From Atrichornis clamosus (Eukaryota; Chordata; Aves; Passeriformes; Menuridae): a stretch of 64,000 nt of DNA. The position numbers and the translations under genes are program-made. The notes beneath the pieces were generated by a model. That model was given only the letters and a program-made list of their open reading frames with translations. It had not been told where the DNA came from and made no database searches. The stretch spans positions 180,972 to 244,971 of the forward strand of contig WBMZ01003286.1 of NCBI GenBank assembly GCA_013400975.1, given 5' to 3'. Positions within the stretch are counted from its first letter, which is position 1; each line of letters begins with the position of its first letter. This document shows, one piece after another, positions 22,576 through 34,040 of this stretch.

Positions 22576-23601
22576 CCCCTCGGGCAGCCAGGAAAGTGGA
22601 AGCAAAAAGCACTTTTCCTCCTCAGCTTTCACGTTTCCATGTCCAGTTGCGCTGCCTTGGACATTCTGCCACTCCTGGGAGAGTGTGGATGGGTCCTGCC
22701 CTTGGTCAGTGGGCACCTTTGGTAGACACCTCCGTTGTTCCCATTTTGATGGTGTCCTGAAAGGGCCATGCACATGGTTGTTTAGGGATTTATGAGTTCT
22801 CAGGGGAAGCTCAGCATTGATCCAATTTATCCTGTTGACTCCCAAATCCCTGGACACCTTAAGCAGATATTGAGGCAGCCAGTTCTGCAGCATTGCCCTC
22901 GCTGCAGTCTCCCTCCACCAACTCCTGTGTTTACTCTTCTTATGAGCACCACGATTTAGTTTTATGACCCAGCGATCAATTCTCCATCAGGAGCTCTGGA
23001 AAAGCTACTGATGTGTTTCCAATAAATAGTACGTCAAGGAAAATATATATGATCCTGTCCTGTCCCTGTCTCGTTTCCTTCTGCGTCGCATCTAGCCTTT
23101 ACAAACATTTCCAGGAGGCAGAAAAAGGGGGCTCGTTGCTTGTTTGAGGCATTAGGAATGAGGGGATATTGATTCCCTGGGGATAGGGGGATTGGTGGAA
23201 AGGGAAATTCATACAGCAGTCACTGGAGAGGCTCAGACAGGGAGCGTGTGCCGTGGGTCTGCAAAGAGCAATTGCTCCGAAGGCAGAAATGAAACAAGTG
23301 TCAGGGAAAATAACTGGAGGCTGATGTTAATAATTAAGCTTTCTAATGAGAGCATTCGTTTTTCTGCAGTAGATGGATTCAGCCTTTCCCATCCTGGTGG
23401 TGTGGTGTATAAACCAAACTCATTTTTTTACCTGCCCTTGCTCAGGACTGAGCACGGCACAGGCATAGATTCCTCCTCGTGCCTTCTGGGATGGACAGGC
23501 CAGATAAGGATGGAAACTATTACATGGGAATGGGAACCGAGGGAGACTTCATGGCTGTCTGCAGCTTCCTCCTGGGGGAAAGCGGAGGGGGCAGCTCCTG
23601 T
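22576..23601. other. Non-coding stretch, nothing definite
   Basis: This follows the fossil LINE on its 5' side. The minus strand at 22800-22890 has no recognisable LINE similarity, so the element's 5' limit is unclear. The 23020-23060 piece is AT-rich. No exon recognised. Confidence 0.45.
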
Positions 23602-23862
23602 GACAGGGACAGGACCCAAGGGAATGGCTGGAGCCGTGCCAGGGAAGGTTTAGGTTGGATATCAGGAAAAGGTTCATCCTCCAGAGGGTGCTGGGCACTG
23701 GACAGGCTCCCTAGGGAATGGCCATGGCCCCAAGGCTGCCAGAGCTCCAGGAGTGTTTGGACAACACTTCCAGGCACAGGCTGGGATTGTTGGGGTCAGG
23801 GATTGGAATTAAATTATCCTTGTGGGACCCTTCAAACTCAATGTATTTTATGATTCTATGAT
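23602..23862 (+). mobile_element. CR1 LINE 3' fragment
   Basis: Starts near GACAGGGACAGGACCCAAGG, passes through TTAGGTTGGATATCAGG and GAGCTCCAGGAGTGTTTGG, and ends in TTTATGATTCTATGAT, the CR1 3' tail. The internal text differs from the other copies here (GACAACACTTCCAGGCACAG), so it belongs to another CR1 subfamily. A 5'-truncated, non-coding copy, as is usual for avian CR1. Confidence 0.9.
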
Positions 23863-24939
23863 ATTGAATGTACTCCTGCTCTGTGGGAGCTCAGTCCAGC
23901 CTCTGCAACCCTCTGATTTCCTCTGTAAAATGAACTTTAGGAATCTTAGAGCTGGGTGGATTTTAATGGAAAAGAAGTATTTTCTAGAAACAATCTCAGT
24001 TTTACTGAGATCCACATCTGTGGTGGTAGGAATGAGCTGGAAACAGGAGAATCTATTATGCCGCAGGTTTTTTTTATCTCCTGGAGAAAATCCAAACTAA
24101 GACATTTTTGTTTGAAACTGGTACATCAAAACATTGCAAATGCAGTTTGGTACAATGCCCTGGTTTGATGAAACAAAGAAAAAAAAGTCCCCATTTCTGA
24201 ATTTCAGCGTTGTGGAACTGATGATTCCAGAAAAACCTTTCAACTTCTCACCCTATCTCAAGATGAAAACAAATGTTGAACTACTGAGATTTCCCAGAGG
24301 AAGGAAATTCTGCTTTCTTAACACCTCTAACACTTACTTTTTGTTGTAAATCATTTTGAGCTCTAGAGATGAAAAGCTCTTGGTAGATGCAAAATATTAC
24401 TGCTTTTTATTTTATTTATTATTCATCATGATAGTTCATGCCCAAAGAGAAATTCATATTCTTTCTCTCTTAGCTGCTGGGTCCTGTGAAAATAGCCCAG
24501 CTACGGAGCCTGGCTGCTTGCACTTGTGGAAGACATGGGAAATTCATTAAAATTTCATCATTTCTGGCTTAAATTGTTTACTTTTCTGACCAGCTCTGCT
24601 GGGGAATGTCATCTGGCTCCCAAAGTCCTGGTGGGCTTTGCTTTGCCAGGACTGGCCACTTTGTCCATGCTCTTGGCACATTGCAGGAGGGAGCGTGGGA
24701 AAAGGGGGGATCCGGTGGGAGCCGGGATGCTCGGGTTGGGAGAGGAGGGGACCACTGATGAGCTTTGCTAATTGCCAGGGCTTGCAGGTGGCTGGACCGT
24801 GTCTTTCCCAACGTTGTGCCGGCTGGATTTGCTTTGGCATGAGGCAGACACAGCACCTGCTCCCCACCAGTCCCGGGAGCTCAGGTAGCCGGGAAGGGGG
24901 ATATTAAAAGGACATCTGGCAAAACGCCCGTGTGGCGCA
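23863..24939. other. Non-coding stretch, possible MIR trace
   Basis: A phrase CTCTGATTTCCTCTGTAAAA (about 23909-23928) resembles the plus-strand MIR segment that precedes 'tgtaaaatg', but only some 20 bases match. The rest is AT-rich unique DNA to 24,460 and then GC-richer. No coding exon recognised. Confidence 0.4.
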
Positions 24940-25340
24940 GGAGGGGAGGGAGCCTTCAGTGAAGTTTCCCCAAATACGCAATTAATTTTGACTTAATAAG
25001 ACATTTATTGTATAATAAACAACAACTGATTCTATGAAAAAATATTTATTGAGGATTTACGGCTGAGTAATGAATTTGTAGCTCAGTTTGCCTCGACGAG
25101 ATTTATTTACATAGCAGTTAAACCCCAATCAATAATATGCTTTTAATAATCACTGTATTTAAGTAGTATTTCAACAATACACTGTAATTAGGCCATGAAT
25201 TCTTCTGTAATTCTTTAGATTTAGTACACTTTGGGGTTCAGAATCTCTCCTTGATCGTGATGTGAGTGCTCCATTAATGTTAATTAAGTATGTGCCAATC
25301 AAGCAGAGAATAAACCTCACTCTGTGCGAGCTGTTGGTGA
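24940..25340. promoter_or_regulatory. Candidate conserved non-coding element (long AT-rich island)
   Basis: About 400 bases dense in developmental-factor cores: CGCAATTAATTTTG, AATATTTATTGAGG, forkhead TATTTAC at 25104-25110, CAATCAATAATATGC, CTGTAATTAGG, and ATTAATGTTAATTAAG near 25273-25288. Flanks are clearly GC-richer. No transposon text is seen. It is one of the strongest enhancer-like blocks in the window by motif density, though its conservation is untested. Confidence 0.45.
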
Positions 25341-27731
25341 ACAACCAGAACAACAATCGGTGGTGGGAGGGAAGCAGCTCAGGCTTCCTGGGATAGAGAG
25401 CAACTGTTTCACTTCAGCATCTTCCACTGGCTCGTGTGCTCTTGGATCAGTCATCACCAGGATTAGGTCTTGGGAGGAGAAGGAAGGCAGAGACTGATGC
25501 TACTGATGGGCATGTTCCCACCCCCGGTGCCACACTATCCTCTGATTTCGCCAAAAAAACTTCCAAACAAGGCGGTAGCCACCTTTGAGATTAAATTGCA
25601 GATGTGTAGCTGTGGCTGTGGAGCTCGTACAGTCCCCAGGAGCTGGGTTTGCTGGGCGTATTTGCTCTGTCTCTGGGAAAACAGCTCCTGAGCTTGGTGG
25701 CACAGAGGATGCAGGATGTGGATGCTCATCCTGGTGCTGACAGAAGTAGGTTTGTATTATCGGGTGCAGGGAATGGGTCCTGCTTTTGTGGCTGTTGACC
25801 TGCTGGTGAAAGGCAGGTGGCTACAAGGAAGTCTGGTCCTTTGCTTCCCTCCACCCACGGGAATTTTAGGTTGGATTTTTAGCTGAGTTTAATATTCTGC
25901 TGGGCGCACTGAAAAACGTGAGCGTGGAGTGGGTGCACTTCAGAGCATGATGCTGCAAAGTTTTGCTCTGTCCGCAAGGCACTTGGAAGTCTTTCTAGAT
26001 CAATCATGCTTTAAATGCACATTTTTCTCCTGCTCTTGGTCTGTCTAATCTCTCTTTGTCTCAGCAATTGTACCTCCTGTCTCTGTCTGCAGCCGATGAT
26101 ATCGCTCCTGAGAAAGATATGGGTGTGTATATTTAGAAAATGTCTCCTGCATTCTTCTCCCACAAGGGACAATTGAAATGGCTTGGGGGGGGGAAAAAAA
26201 AGAAAAGCCCAAAAATATGGCCCTTCACTGTCTTGCTTCTGCCTTGTTAGAACAGAGCCTGAGGCAGGAGTGACGCCACAGAGCCGTGCGTGGTGGCAGG
26301 GCTGGCAGTGCAGGATGTGATGCACTGAGGGATATTTACTGCACCAGAGGAAAGATTCAGTGCTAAGGGCTTATTTTCCTTTTAATTTGGTAAATCATCC
26401 AGTGCCGTGGTTCAGGTGTGGCTAGGAGGGGCGTGCGGGAGGCAGGGAGAGAAGTGAGGGGTGGCATCTGCAGAGGAGATGGGGGAAAAACCTCCTTGAT
26501 GGGTTAAGGCTCCCCGTGAGAAGCTCCATGTGAGCTTTCCCAGGAAAGGCACAGAGTTGGGAAATTAAGCAAGACAGCGGGCAGGGAAGAAGGATGCGGT
26601 GTGTTATGGTAATTGCTCTTGTTAATTGCTTTGACTCTGCTGACCAGTCATTCCTTATCCTAACAAAGACATGAGAGCCATCCGCTCCGGACTGCAAAGC
26701 AAATCCCCAAGGAATCTCCCCCTGTGGTCCATCACAGACCCAAACTTGGTGACTGCCAGCCCTAAGGTGAGGCCGGTGTTGGGGCATCGTGGTGGCCGGT
26801 CCGGTGGTCACAGTCCCACGGGAGGCTGAGCCTGACAAGCCCAGAGGGATTTTCCTGGAGCGAGGAGTCGTGCACGGCATCGGTCCAGCACCTCCAACCT
26901 GCTCTACCAAGGTACAGAAATACCAGGCAGGGCTGCTGCCATCAGAATTTTACCAGCCCTCTTTGAGCTGATTAGAATCCTGTTGCTCAGCTGTACAATT
27001 TGCACTGATTCCTCCGTAAATTCATGCTCTGAACCCACGAGGAGCAGGCGGAAAGGTGCCTGCTGCTTTTTGCCTGGGCTTGATCCAGCGCAGAATAATT
27101 GCGTTGACTGTTTCACTCCGTGCTTGGCAGTTCAGGGCTTAGAAATCCCCCACAAAAGAGCCCAGCATAGAGAAACTTGACTCAGAGTCCAAAGTAAAGC
27201 TGCAACTGGCAGAAGTGCAGATCTTCAGGCTCAATCAGATGCATAAAGACAGGCAGGCCAAGCTGAGATGGGAATATGTTGCTTCAGCTGTGCGCTGAAA
27301 GCTGCTGAAATTTTCCATATCAGAGACTTGCTTTACAAAAAGGGATGCTCTGGCCTGGGGTTTGCAGGGAGGAAAACAGCAGTGGTGACGACAGCAGCAG
27401 TAAAAAGCTCTCCCTGCTTCCCACACTGGTGGGAATTGCTTGTCTATGCTCTTCCAGTGACTTTCCAAGCCAGTTTTCTCCATATATGAATCAAAGCATC
27501 TGCCTGTTTGGCCTTGGCATGTCCCCGGCTCCAGCACCAATGTCACTGGTGGCAGTGGAGCTGTGTGTCCATCCCAGCTGTATTGCCAGTGTCAGAGCTG
27601 GGCTGGGATGTGCTTGTGCTCAGAGATGCCTGGAGAGCAGCTGTGTTGTGGAGTGGGGCTGGTTGAAGCAGTTGCAGGTTGTTTGGTTTTTTTTTTTTTG
27701 TATGTGGAATGGTGATTTTATGCATTTTAAT
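25341..27731. other. Non-coding stretch, no gene recognised
   Basis: Unique DNA with one G9A8 low-complexity junction at 26185-26201. A T run lies at 27689-27700, just before the next CR1. No recognisable exon on either strand. Confidence 0.55.
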
Positions 27732-27958
27732 AGACTCCCAGCCTGGTTTGGGTTGGAGGGGACCTTAAAGTTAATCTCATTCCAGCGCCCTACCACGGGC
27801 AGGGACACCTTCCACTAGCCCAGGTGGCTCCAAGCCCTGCCAACCCTGCCTTGAACACTTCCAGAGATGGGGCAGCCACAGCTTTTCTGGGCAACCTGTG
27901 CCAGGGCCTCACCGCCCTCACAGAGAAGAGTTTTTCCTCATTCCTTTCAATGTGCCTC
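27732..27958 (-). mobile_element. CR1 LINE 3' fragment
   Basis: Plus-strand reading begins with the reverse of the 3' end (GGTTTGGGTTGGAGGGGACC), continues through GGGCAGGGACACCTTCCACT and GATGGGGCAGCCACAGCTTT, and fades after CCTCACAGAGAAGAG. The terminal ATTCTATGA tail is eroded. A non-coding, 5'-truncated copy. Confidence 0.93.
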
Positions 27959-30900
27959 TAGGTGATTAAATGAGCAGCTCAGCTGTAGAGGAAAAATACT
28001 GCCCATGCTCTGAATTGTTCTGGAGATCTTCAAAATGAGTCTGAGGAGGACATAAATGCCCACTGGTGCTCTGCAGGGGATTTTTAACTAGTCTGAGACA
28101 CTCAGTCTGAGTGAGAGAGGTCGTGTTTTTGTGAGGGGGAACATTGCTGATACCAGCAACACCTTTCCCTCTGGTAAGGCATAACTGGCCCAGCTTGGGA
28201 ATGCAATTAAGCTGCCCAGCTGGCCCAGAGATGGCCGCGAGAGGACTTTGGCCTCCCAGCTGCATTCCAATTCCCCCAGCACTGCGGCAGCGCTGGACAC
28301 TCGGACACCGGTTGCATTAAACATAGGGTCAGTCATTTCCCTTCCTTCATTCTTTGTCTGTAATTCTGCATCTAATGGCAGCAATTAGTCACTGTCCAAG
28401 AAGGGATGAGCAAGCTCCTGGCTCATCCCTGCTCTCTGACGGATCTGCTCCTCCAGAGGGATGGAAAGGTCATTAGCAGAGGGTTAGTTATTGATCGGCG
28501 TGGGGGAGAGAGAGGGTCCAGAGGTGAAGCTCAGCACCAAGCTTAAACGATGGGCCAGAGAAAGAAAAGAAAAATAGGCTGGCAGCAGCCCCAGGGAGCC
28601 CCCAGCCACCGTGCCACAGATGCAAAGGACAAATTCTTATTGATTGGAGAGGTGTTTTTGGAGGTAGGTTATTTCTTCTCCCTCCCTAAAGCGGGGACCA
28701 ATTACGGCTGTTGACTGGCAGAGACAAATGCCACGAGTACCAAGCCTGGATTTCCTAAGGCCATCCTGCCTCTCCTTATGGCGGGGTTGTGAAGCCCCAC
28801 TGTGCTGAAATGAGCACCCTTGTACTGGCTGGGAGAGAGAATTATGTCCCAAAAAGGGGGATGGGGCTGCTTTTTGCACTCAATTCTCTACCACTTGGGC
28901 AGGAGCGGCTCTGCACTCTGGCTTGCAAAATGGCACAAAGGGAAACAAGTAAGGAATAAGTGGCTGTTGTGTAGGAATTCAGAGGGAATCCTGAGTGAAG
29001 GGTGACAAAGGAATGGGGTGCTTTGGGCAGTGGCTGTGCTGGAGGGAGGAGAGAAGGATCTGGGGCAGATTCAATGATTCGATCAGCTCGTTTCTGGCAC
29101 TGACTATAATTAAGTTGTTCAGCAGATAAATTAAGGCCATTGCCAAGTTCCTAGGAGGGATGGGCCTTTACAGTGGATGAGGGCCAGGCTCTCATTGGGG
29201 TGGGGAAATGGGGGGAGTGTGGTTCTTCCCGACCATTAGTCACATCTCAGGGCCTGCTGAACACCCTCCGACCTCCTCTTCCATCACAGCCGTGTCAGAA
29301 AGAGGGATGAGGTTATTGACCAAGTCAACAGGGCTGATAAATCACAGCCTCCAAGCCTGGCAATGTGGGATACCCTTGGTCTGCTTGGGTTGGGTTTCAT
29401 CCTCTGCCCAGCTTCCCGTGTCCCTGCATGAATGTGGAGATGGTGTTCCTAGAGAGACATCAGTAGTGATGCTTCCTGCTAGCAAAGCTTTTCCTCAGGG
29501 TCTCAGAAGTGTTTCCGCTGATGCCTTACTCCTCCTCTCCTCTTGCCTGAGTAGCTGTGTTTCCCAGGTGTCAACTGAGGTGTCTCACTTCTGGAGGCTC
29601 CTTCCTCTGGAAAGGAGGCACAAAATCATTTCTGCTCCTCCAGGTCAAGGGCTGCACATCAAGATGGGCGCAGTGGAAAGCTGACAAGCCCACCCAACCC
29701 TTGCACGCAGCACTGCCAAGAACCACTTGCGTGGCTGACAGCCAAGGTCAGCCCGGGTGGAAGCAGGGATGGATTCATCTGCGGGTGGGAAGAAGGGAGA
29801 GCAGCAAGGCGGGATACCCGCACCCTTTCCATGCTCGTCCTGTCTCCTCCCTGCAAGTGATGGAGTGTAACCCTCTTCTCTGTAGTGATTATCCTGTTCT
29901 TGGAGGCTTCTTTGACCTTCAGCACCAGATGGATAATGCTGCGGGCAGGCAGGAGGAAGGCTCGGGGAGTGCTGCCTTCAATACGGCTTCGCCCTCCTGA
30001 TTTATACGGGGGAGCGAGCGGTGCTGATGCACGCTGCTGCTCATAGATTATCTTCGTTCCAGCAGCACTCAGGCAGACAGGAGAGGTAAACGGAGAGCTA
30101 TCCACCACCCTATCCGTCACCTTCCCTCCGGCAGTGGCGGTGGCTGCTGCAGAGCCGTCTCTTCCCAGGGAAACTTTCCCTCTCCATCAAACACCGCAAC
30201 AAAAAGTCATGTTCTGCAAACAGGTCCATGTGTCTCTGGGGAGCTTGTCGTGGCTGTGTCTCTCCCAAGCCTCTCTGGAGGACAGGGAGGCAGAGATAGA
30301 ATAGTGCTGGAGAGGAGCTGATGGCTTTGGGGGAGCAGGAGGGTTGAGGTCTTTGTTCATCCCAGGGTGATGCTGGGACTCATGGCTGTGTTTCAAGGTC
30401 TGGGCATCTCAGTTCAAACAGCGGAAGGTAAATCAAAGGCACTGGGGACCCACTGTGATTTCTTGCATTGCTTTTATTTTATTTTCCCTCTCCTCACCTC
30501 TCAGGCCTTAATTTCCTGAACTGGGATTAATCTTAATCTTACTTTCCCTCCTCCTAGGGGAGCGGGGAGGCTTGTTCTGTTCATGTCTGGAAAATGCTCT
30601 GAAATCCTCCGATGAAAGGTGCTGACAGAGCACTGAGGATTTCCAGGATTCACGGTTTAAAATGAATAGAGAGGTGGAAAGCACAGGGGGCTGAGGAGAT
30701 GGTTTTGTCAGCTTGGTGGGGCTCAGTGTGCCAGGGGGAACCAGCAGTGGGATCCCTGTGAGATGCCCTGTACAAAGGACACTGAGAATCACATTTTTTT
30801 GAGCAGAAAGTAGAAAGTCTTGGCAGCGGCGCCAGCCGGGAGCATCTCAGGAGGAGGGGTGGGAAGCCTGAAGGCAAGTTATAGCTTTCTTCTCCCTCTG

Positions 30901-32199
30901 CCTCTGAGAACACATGAATTATCCAGCCTCCCTTTGCTGCCTGGAGACCAAGATGAAACCCAGGTATGGAGAGTGCTGGTGTTTGTGCCGAGGCCGGGCA
31001 GGTGGGGGGTGCAGCAGGCAAGGCGTGGGGCACGCAGGCATGAAACCAGTGCTCCCTCTTGGAGAGCGTCCTGTGCTTTGGGTCTGAATTGAATTTTAAT
31101 TCCCCTCCTTTTTTTTTTTAATATTGTAAAATAGTCGGGCTTTAGATCTCTACACTTCTCTTTTTTTATTATCAGCTCTATGTAAAATGTGCCCAGTAGC
31201 CCAAACATAATGAGTGTGCTCAGCGTGGGGCTGTGTGTGCAGGGAGTGCAAAGCCCCGCTCCGCACGTTCCCAGTGCTGCACCTACTTCTTGAGTAGCTC
31301 CAAACAAAGTCCTTCCACCTAAACCTCCACAGGCTTCAGGGCAGGGGGGAGACTGCACATCCCAATCCTCCTTTGGCTTGGGAGGCCCCTGTTCCTAACA
31401 CCAATTTGATCAGCATCCCATGGCCGAGCAACCTGGGCTCGGTGCATTCAAAATTGCCCTGAGGCATAAGATGAACAAAATTTGAATGCCTGGTGAGCAG
31501 CAGTCTATCGAGCAGGAGGATATATTGCTCCAAATGGAAATAATTTCTATTGCTAGGGAAGAGAGTGGCCTGTTCTGAGCTATTGCACTGGGCTGCTCAG
31601 TAATTTGTGCAGTGCAGATGGGAGCACAGAGCCTTTACTGCCGGAGAAAGCTCAAGTCAAGTTGTTAAGGAAGAAATATAATCAGAAAGAGCCAGGAAAC
31701 ATAAAGATCAAAGTTGAAAATAATTTACATTTCATCAAGAACTTGTGGAAAAAGGACAAGGGAAAAAACCAAGCTCTGACGGTTATGCTAGGTCTTCAGC
31801 AAGAGGAGTATGATTCGGGAAGAAAACACAGAGAAATTGACTTTTCCCTGTATTTTCAAAGTGAAAATTGACTGCCGAGCCACAAGTGTTACTTGAAGTG
31901 ACATTTGTGGGCACGTTGTGAAAATCCTCAGACAGCAGCAAGCCTTGTTCAGCACCCAGCCATGTGTCACTTTGAACCCTGTGAAGCTCTCGCGAGTGCT
32001 CTGACAGCAGGAACACGGGATCCAGGCGCTTGGAGTAGCTTATCTGTAAAGGTTGTGAGTTGCTCCCAGCCTTTCAACTCTATTTTTTGGGGTGGACCAG
32101 TGAATCCAGTATGCAGAGGGAGAAGTGGGCACATTGATGGGATGCAATTTGTCCTCTTGCCCAACTCCTTGGAATATTCATCTATCGTTCCTCTATCTG
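27959..32199. other. Non-coding stretch, no gene recognised
   Basis: More than 4 kb without a recognisable repeat or gene. Small AT-rich patches occur at 31090-31190 and 31660-31760; the latter gives a lysine-rich open frame (31605-31871) that is explained by composition. Pyrimidine-rich and GC-rich patches are ordinary. Confidence 0.55.
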
Positions 32200-32530
32200 T
32201 AGCATTTTAATGCCTTTATAAAACGTTTCCTAATGACAGAAAGATAATTTGGCTAATGCAGCTCTGCACAATTAGGTTCCTCAGTTAACATCATGTTCCT
32301 GCATCAGATGCCCTTTCCTCTCCTAGCCTATTTTTCATACCCTGGGTAAATATGTTTAATAATCAATTGGCATGTTATTAACGCACAATAACGATCCCAC
32401 TAAATCGAAGCTCAGTCTTTATTTGAGACACTTACAGTAAATATTGACTGTTCTGCAGAATTATGGCAGAGCCCTGAGCAGTCTGTTCCAATGGGAACTG
32501 GATCCATTTTTTAATACTAGTTATTGATTT
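32200..32530. promoter_or_regulatory. Candidate conserved non-coding element
   Basis: A repeat-free AT-rich block with CTAATGACAG, GATAATTTGGC, CACAATTAGG, then a dense run at 32353-32410 (TTTAATAATCAATTGGC, GTTATTAACGC, AATAACGATCC), then AGTAAATATTGAC. It ends near GAATTATGGC. Enhancer-like by composition. Confidence 0.4.
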
Positions 32531-33819
32531 TCAGCAGGCAAAGTGCCTTGAGACATCCGTGGTTTTCCTCCTCCCCCATGAGCTGTTGGAAGGTGATGGA
32601 CACGCACCAGAGAGGCGATTTCCCTTTGCTCCATCAGTAGTGCCATGGCTAGAGATGGGCAGAGCTGGTGGGCATTTCTCCCTCTCCCTTTGGAGGTTTT
32701 CCCAAGGCCAAGGTCACTCCCGTCCAGCAGTGCTGGCTGAGGACAGGTCCCTGCCACCCACTGGGGTGACAACTGCTTGTTGCGAAGGTTCTGGTTTAAT
32801 TTTCTGCCCTTAATTGCTGCTAAGGAACAAAACTAGGCTTGTTAGGACATTTGATGAAGATTCCTGCCAGCTCCCATTTTCCTGCTGTCCTGTGACCTGT
32901 CCAGGCAAAGGCTGATGAGAGTGGACGCTCGCTTCTCCGGCGCATCCCTGGATGATGTGCCACTGGCATCTCCTCACGGACGAGCCGGCCAACGTGTGGG
33001 TGACATGTTTACAGCCCTGCTCAGAAATCCACTCTCTCTTCCTCCATGCTCTTTGTGTCTCACCATTTCATCTTTTTAATCAGGGCCACCCTTAGGAGGA
33101 CTTTTTTCTGTGCTGATTCACATCCCCATAAGTGAGGCCACTTGTCCTGCTTAAGCTGTTATTTGATGATGGTCCCACATCCCACGTGTCAGGCTGTGTT
33201 TCCCAGAGGAATGGGGTTGGCTTTTCCCCAGTGCTTACAGAAGCCATGGGAATAGAACACATCTCCATTTTTCACTCAGGTGGGAGAGGAGGGAGATGGA
33301 AATTAGTCACATCCACTGGAAGATCTATTAGCAGATGCCTCGGAGGGAGCAGGTAGGGTGGCTTTTCCCTGCTGTTATCTTGTAGGAGCTCTGTTTTTTT
33401 CCATGGAGAGAGATTTGAAGTGCAGGTTGACTCTCAGGGCTGCAAGTTACTGCATGTCATGTACAACACACGTGGGATTCTTTGGGAATGACTTTGCAGA
33501 TCATTCTTCTGGTGGACGAATTAATTTGTTGAAAATAGAGAGGGACAAGGAGGATGTCTGTGCTAGGTGTGTGTGCACGGATGCAGGGACAGCTGTGCAC
33601 GCTCTGAATCTAGAGGAGCTTCCAGATGTGGACAAGCTCTTGTCAATGGCTGTGATGCCCTGTTAAGGCAGGAGCTGCTTCCCGAGCCATGAGCTTGTCC
33701 CTTCAGCTGGGGAAGGGCTGTGCCTTGGCCATAGCTCATGGAGATTTGAAGTCCATTGGCGTGGCTGGCTGTCTATGTATATTTATGTAGAAGACTTTGC
33801 GTCCCTGGAAGGTGCTGTT
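32531..33819. other. Non-coding stretch, nothing recognised
   Basis: Ordinary unique sequence; no repeats, RNA genes or recognisable exons on either strand. Confidence 0.55.
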
Positions 33820-34040
33820 GCTTGTTATTTTGACTGATTACAGCAGAGTGACTGTACTACAATAGCAGGAGCCACTCATTAGCTTTGGCATAGCAGGAGA
33901 GAAATCGGCAACTTGTTCCAGCCACATCCGCCCCTGGAGGTGAATATTAAGCAGGAATTGATCCCGGGTAATGAGAACAGCCCGGGCTGCTGTGATTAGC
34001 ACCGGTTGAATTTTAAATAGTTAATTATTTCAACAGGCAA
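33820..34040. promoter_or_regulatory. Candidate conserved non-coding element
   Basis: Includes CACTCATTAGC, GAATATTAAGC, GGGTAATGAGAAC, GTGATTAGCACCGG, and TAGTTAATTATTTC at about 34018-34031. Compositionally distinct from both flanks and repeat-free. Possible regulatory element. Confidence 0.35.

Noticed and set aside
25026..25040. GATTCTATGA string as a CR1 tail
   Set aside because: No CR1 body upstream on either strand; the match is limited to ten bases in an AT-rich block.
31605..31871. Lysine-rich 88-codon frame that looks protein-like
   Set aside because: The lysine content follows from AAA/AAG-rich DNA. No homologue recognised and no splice context.
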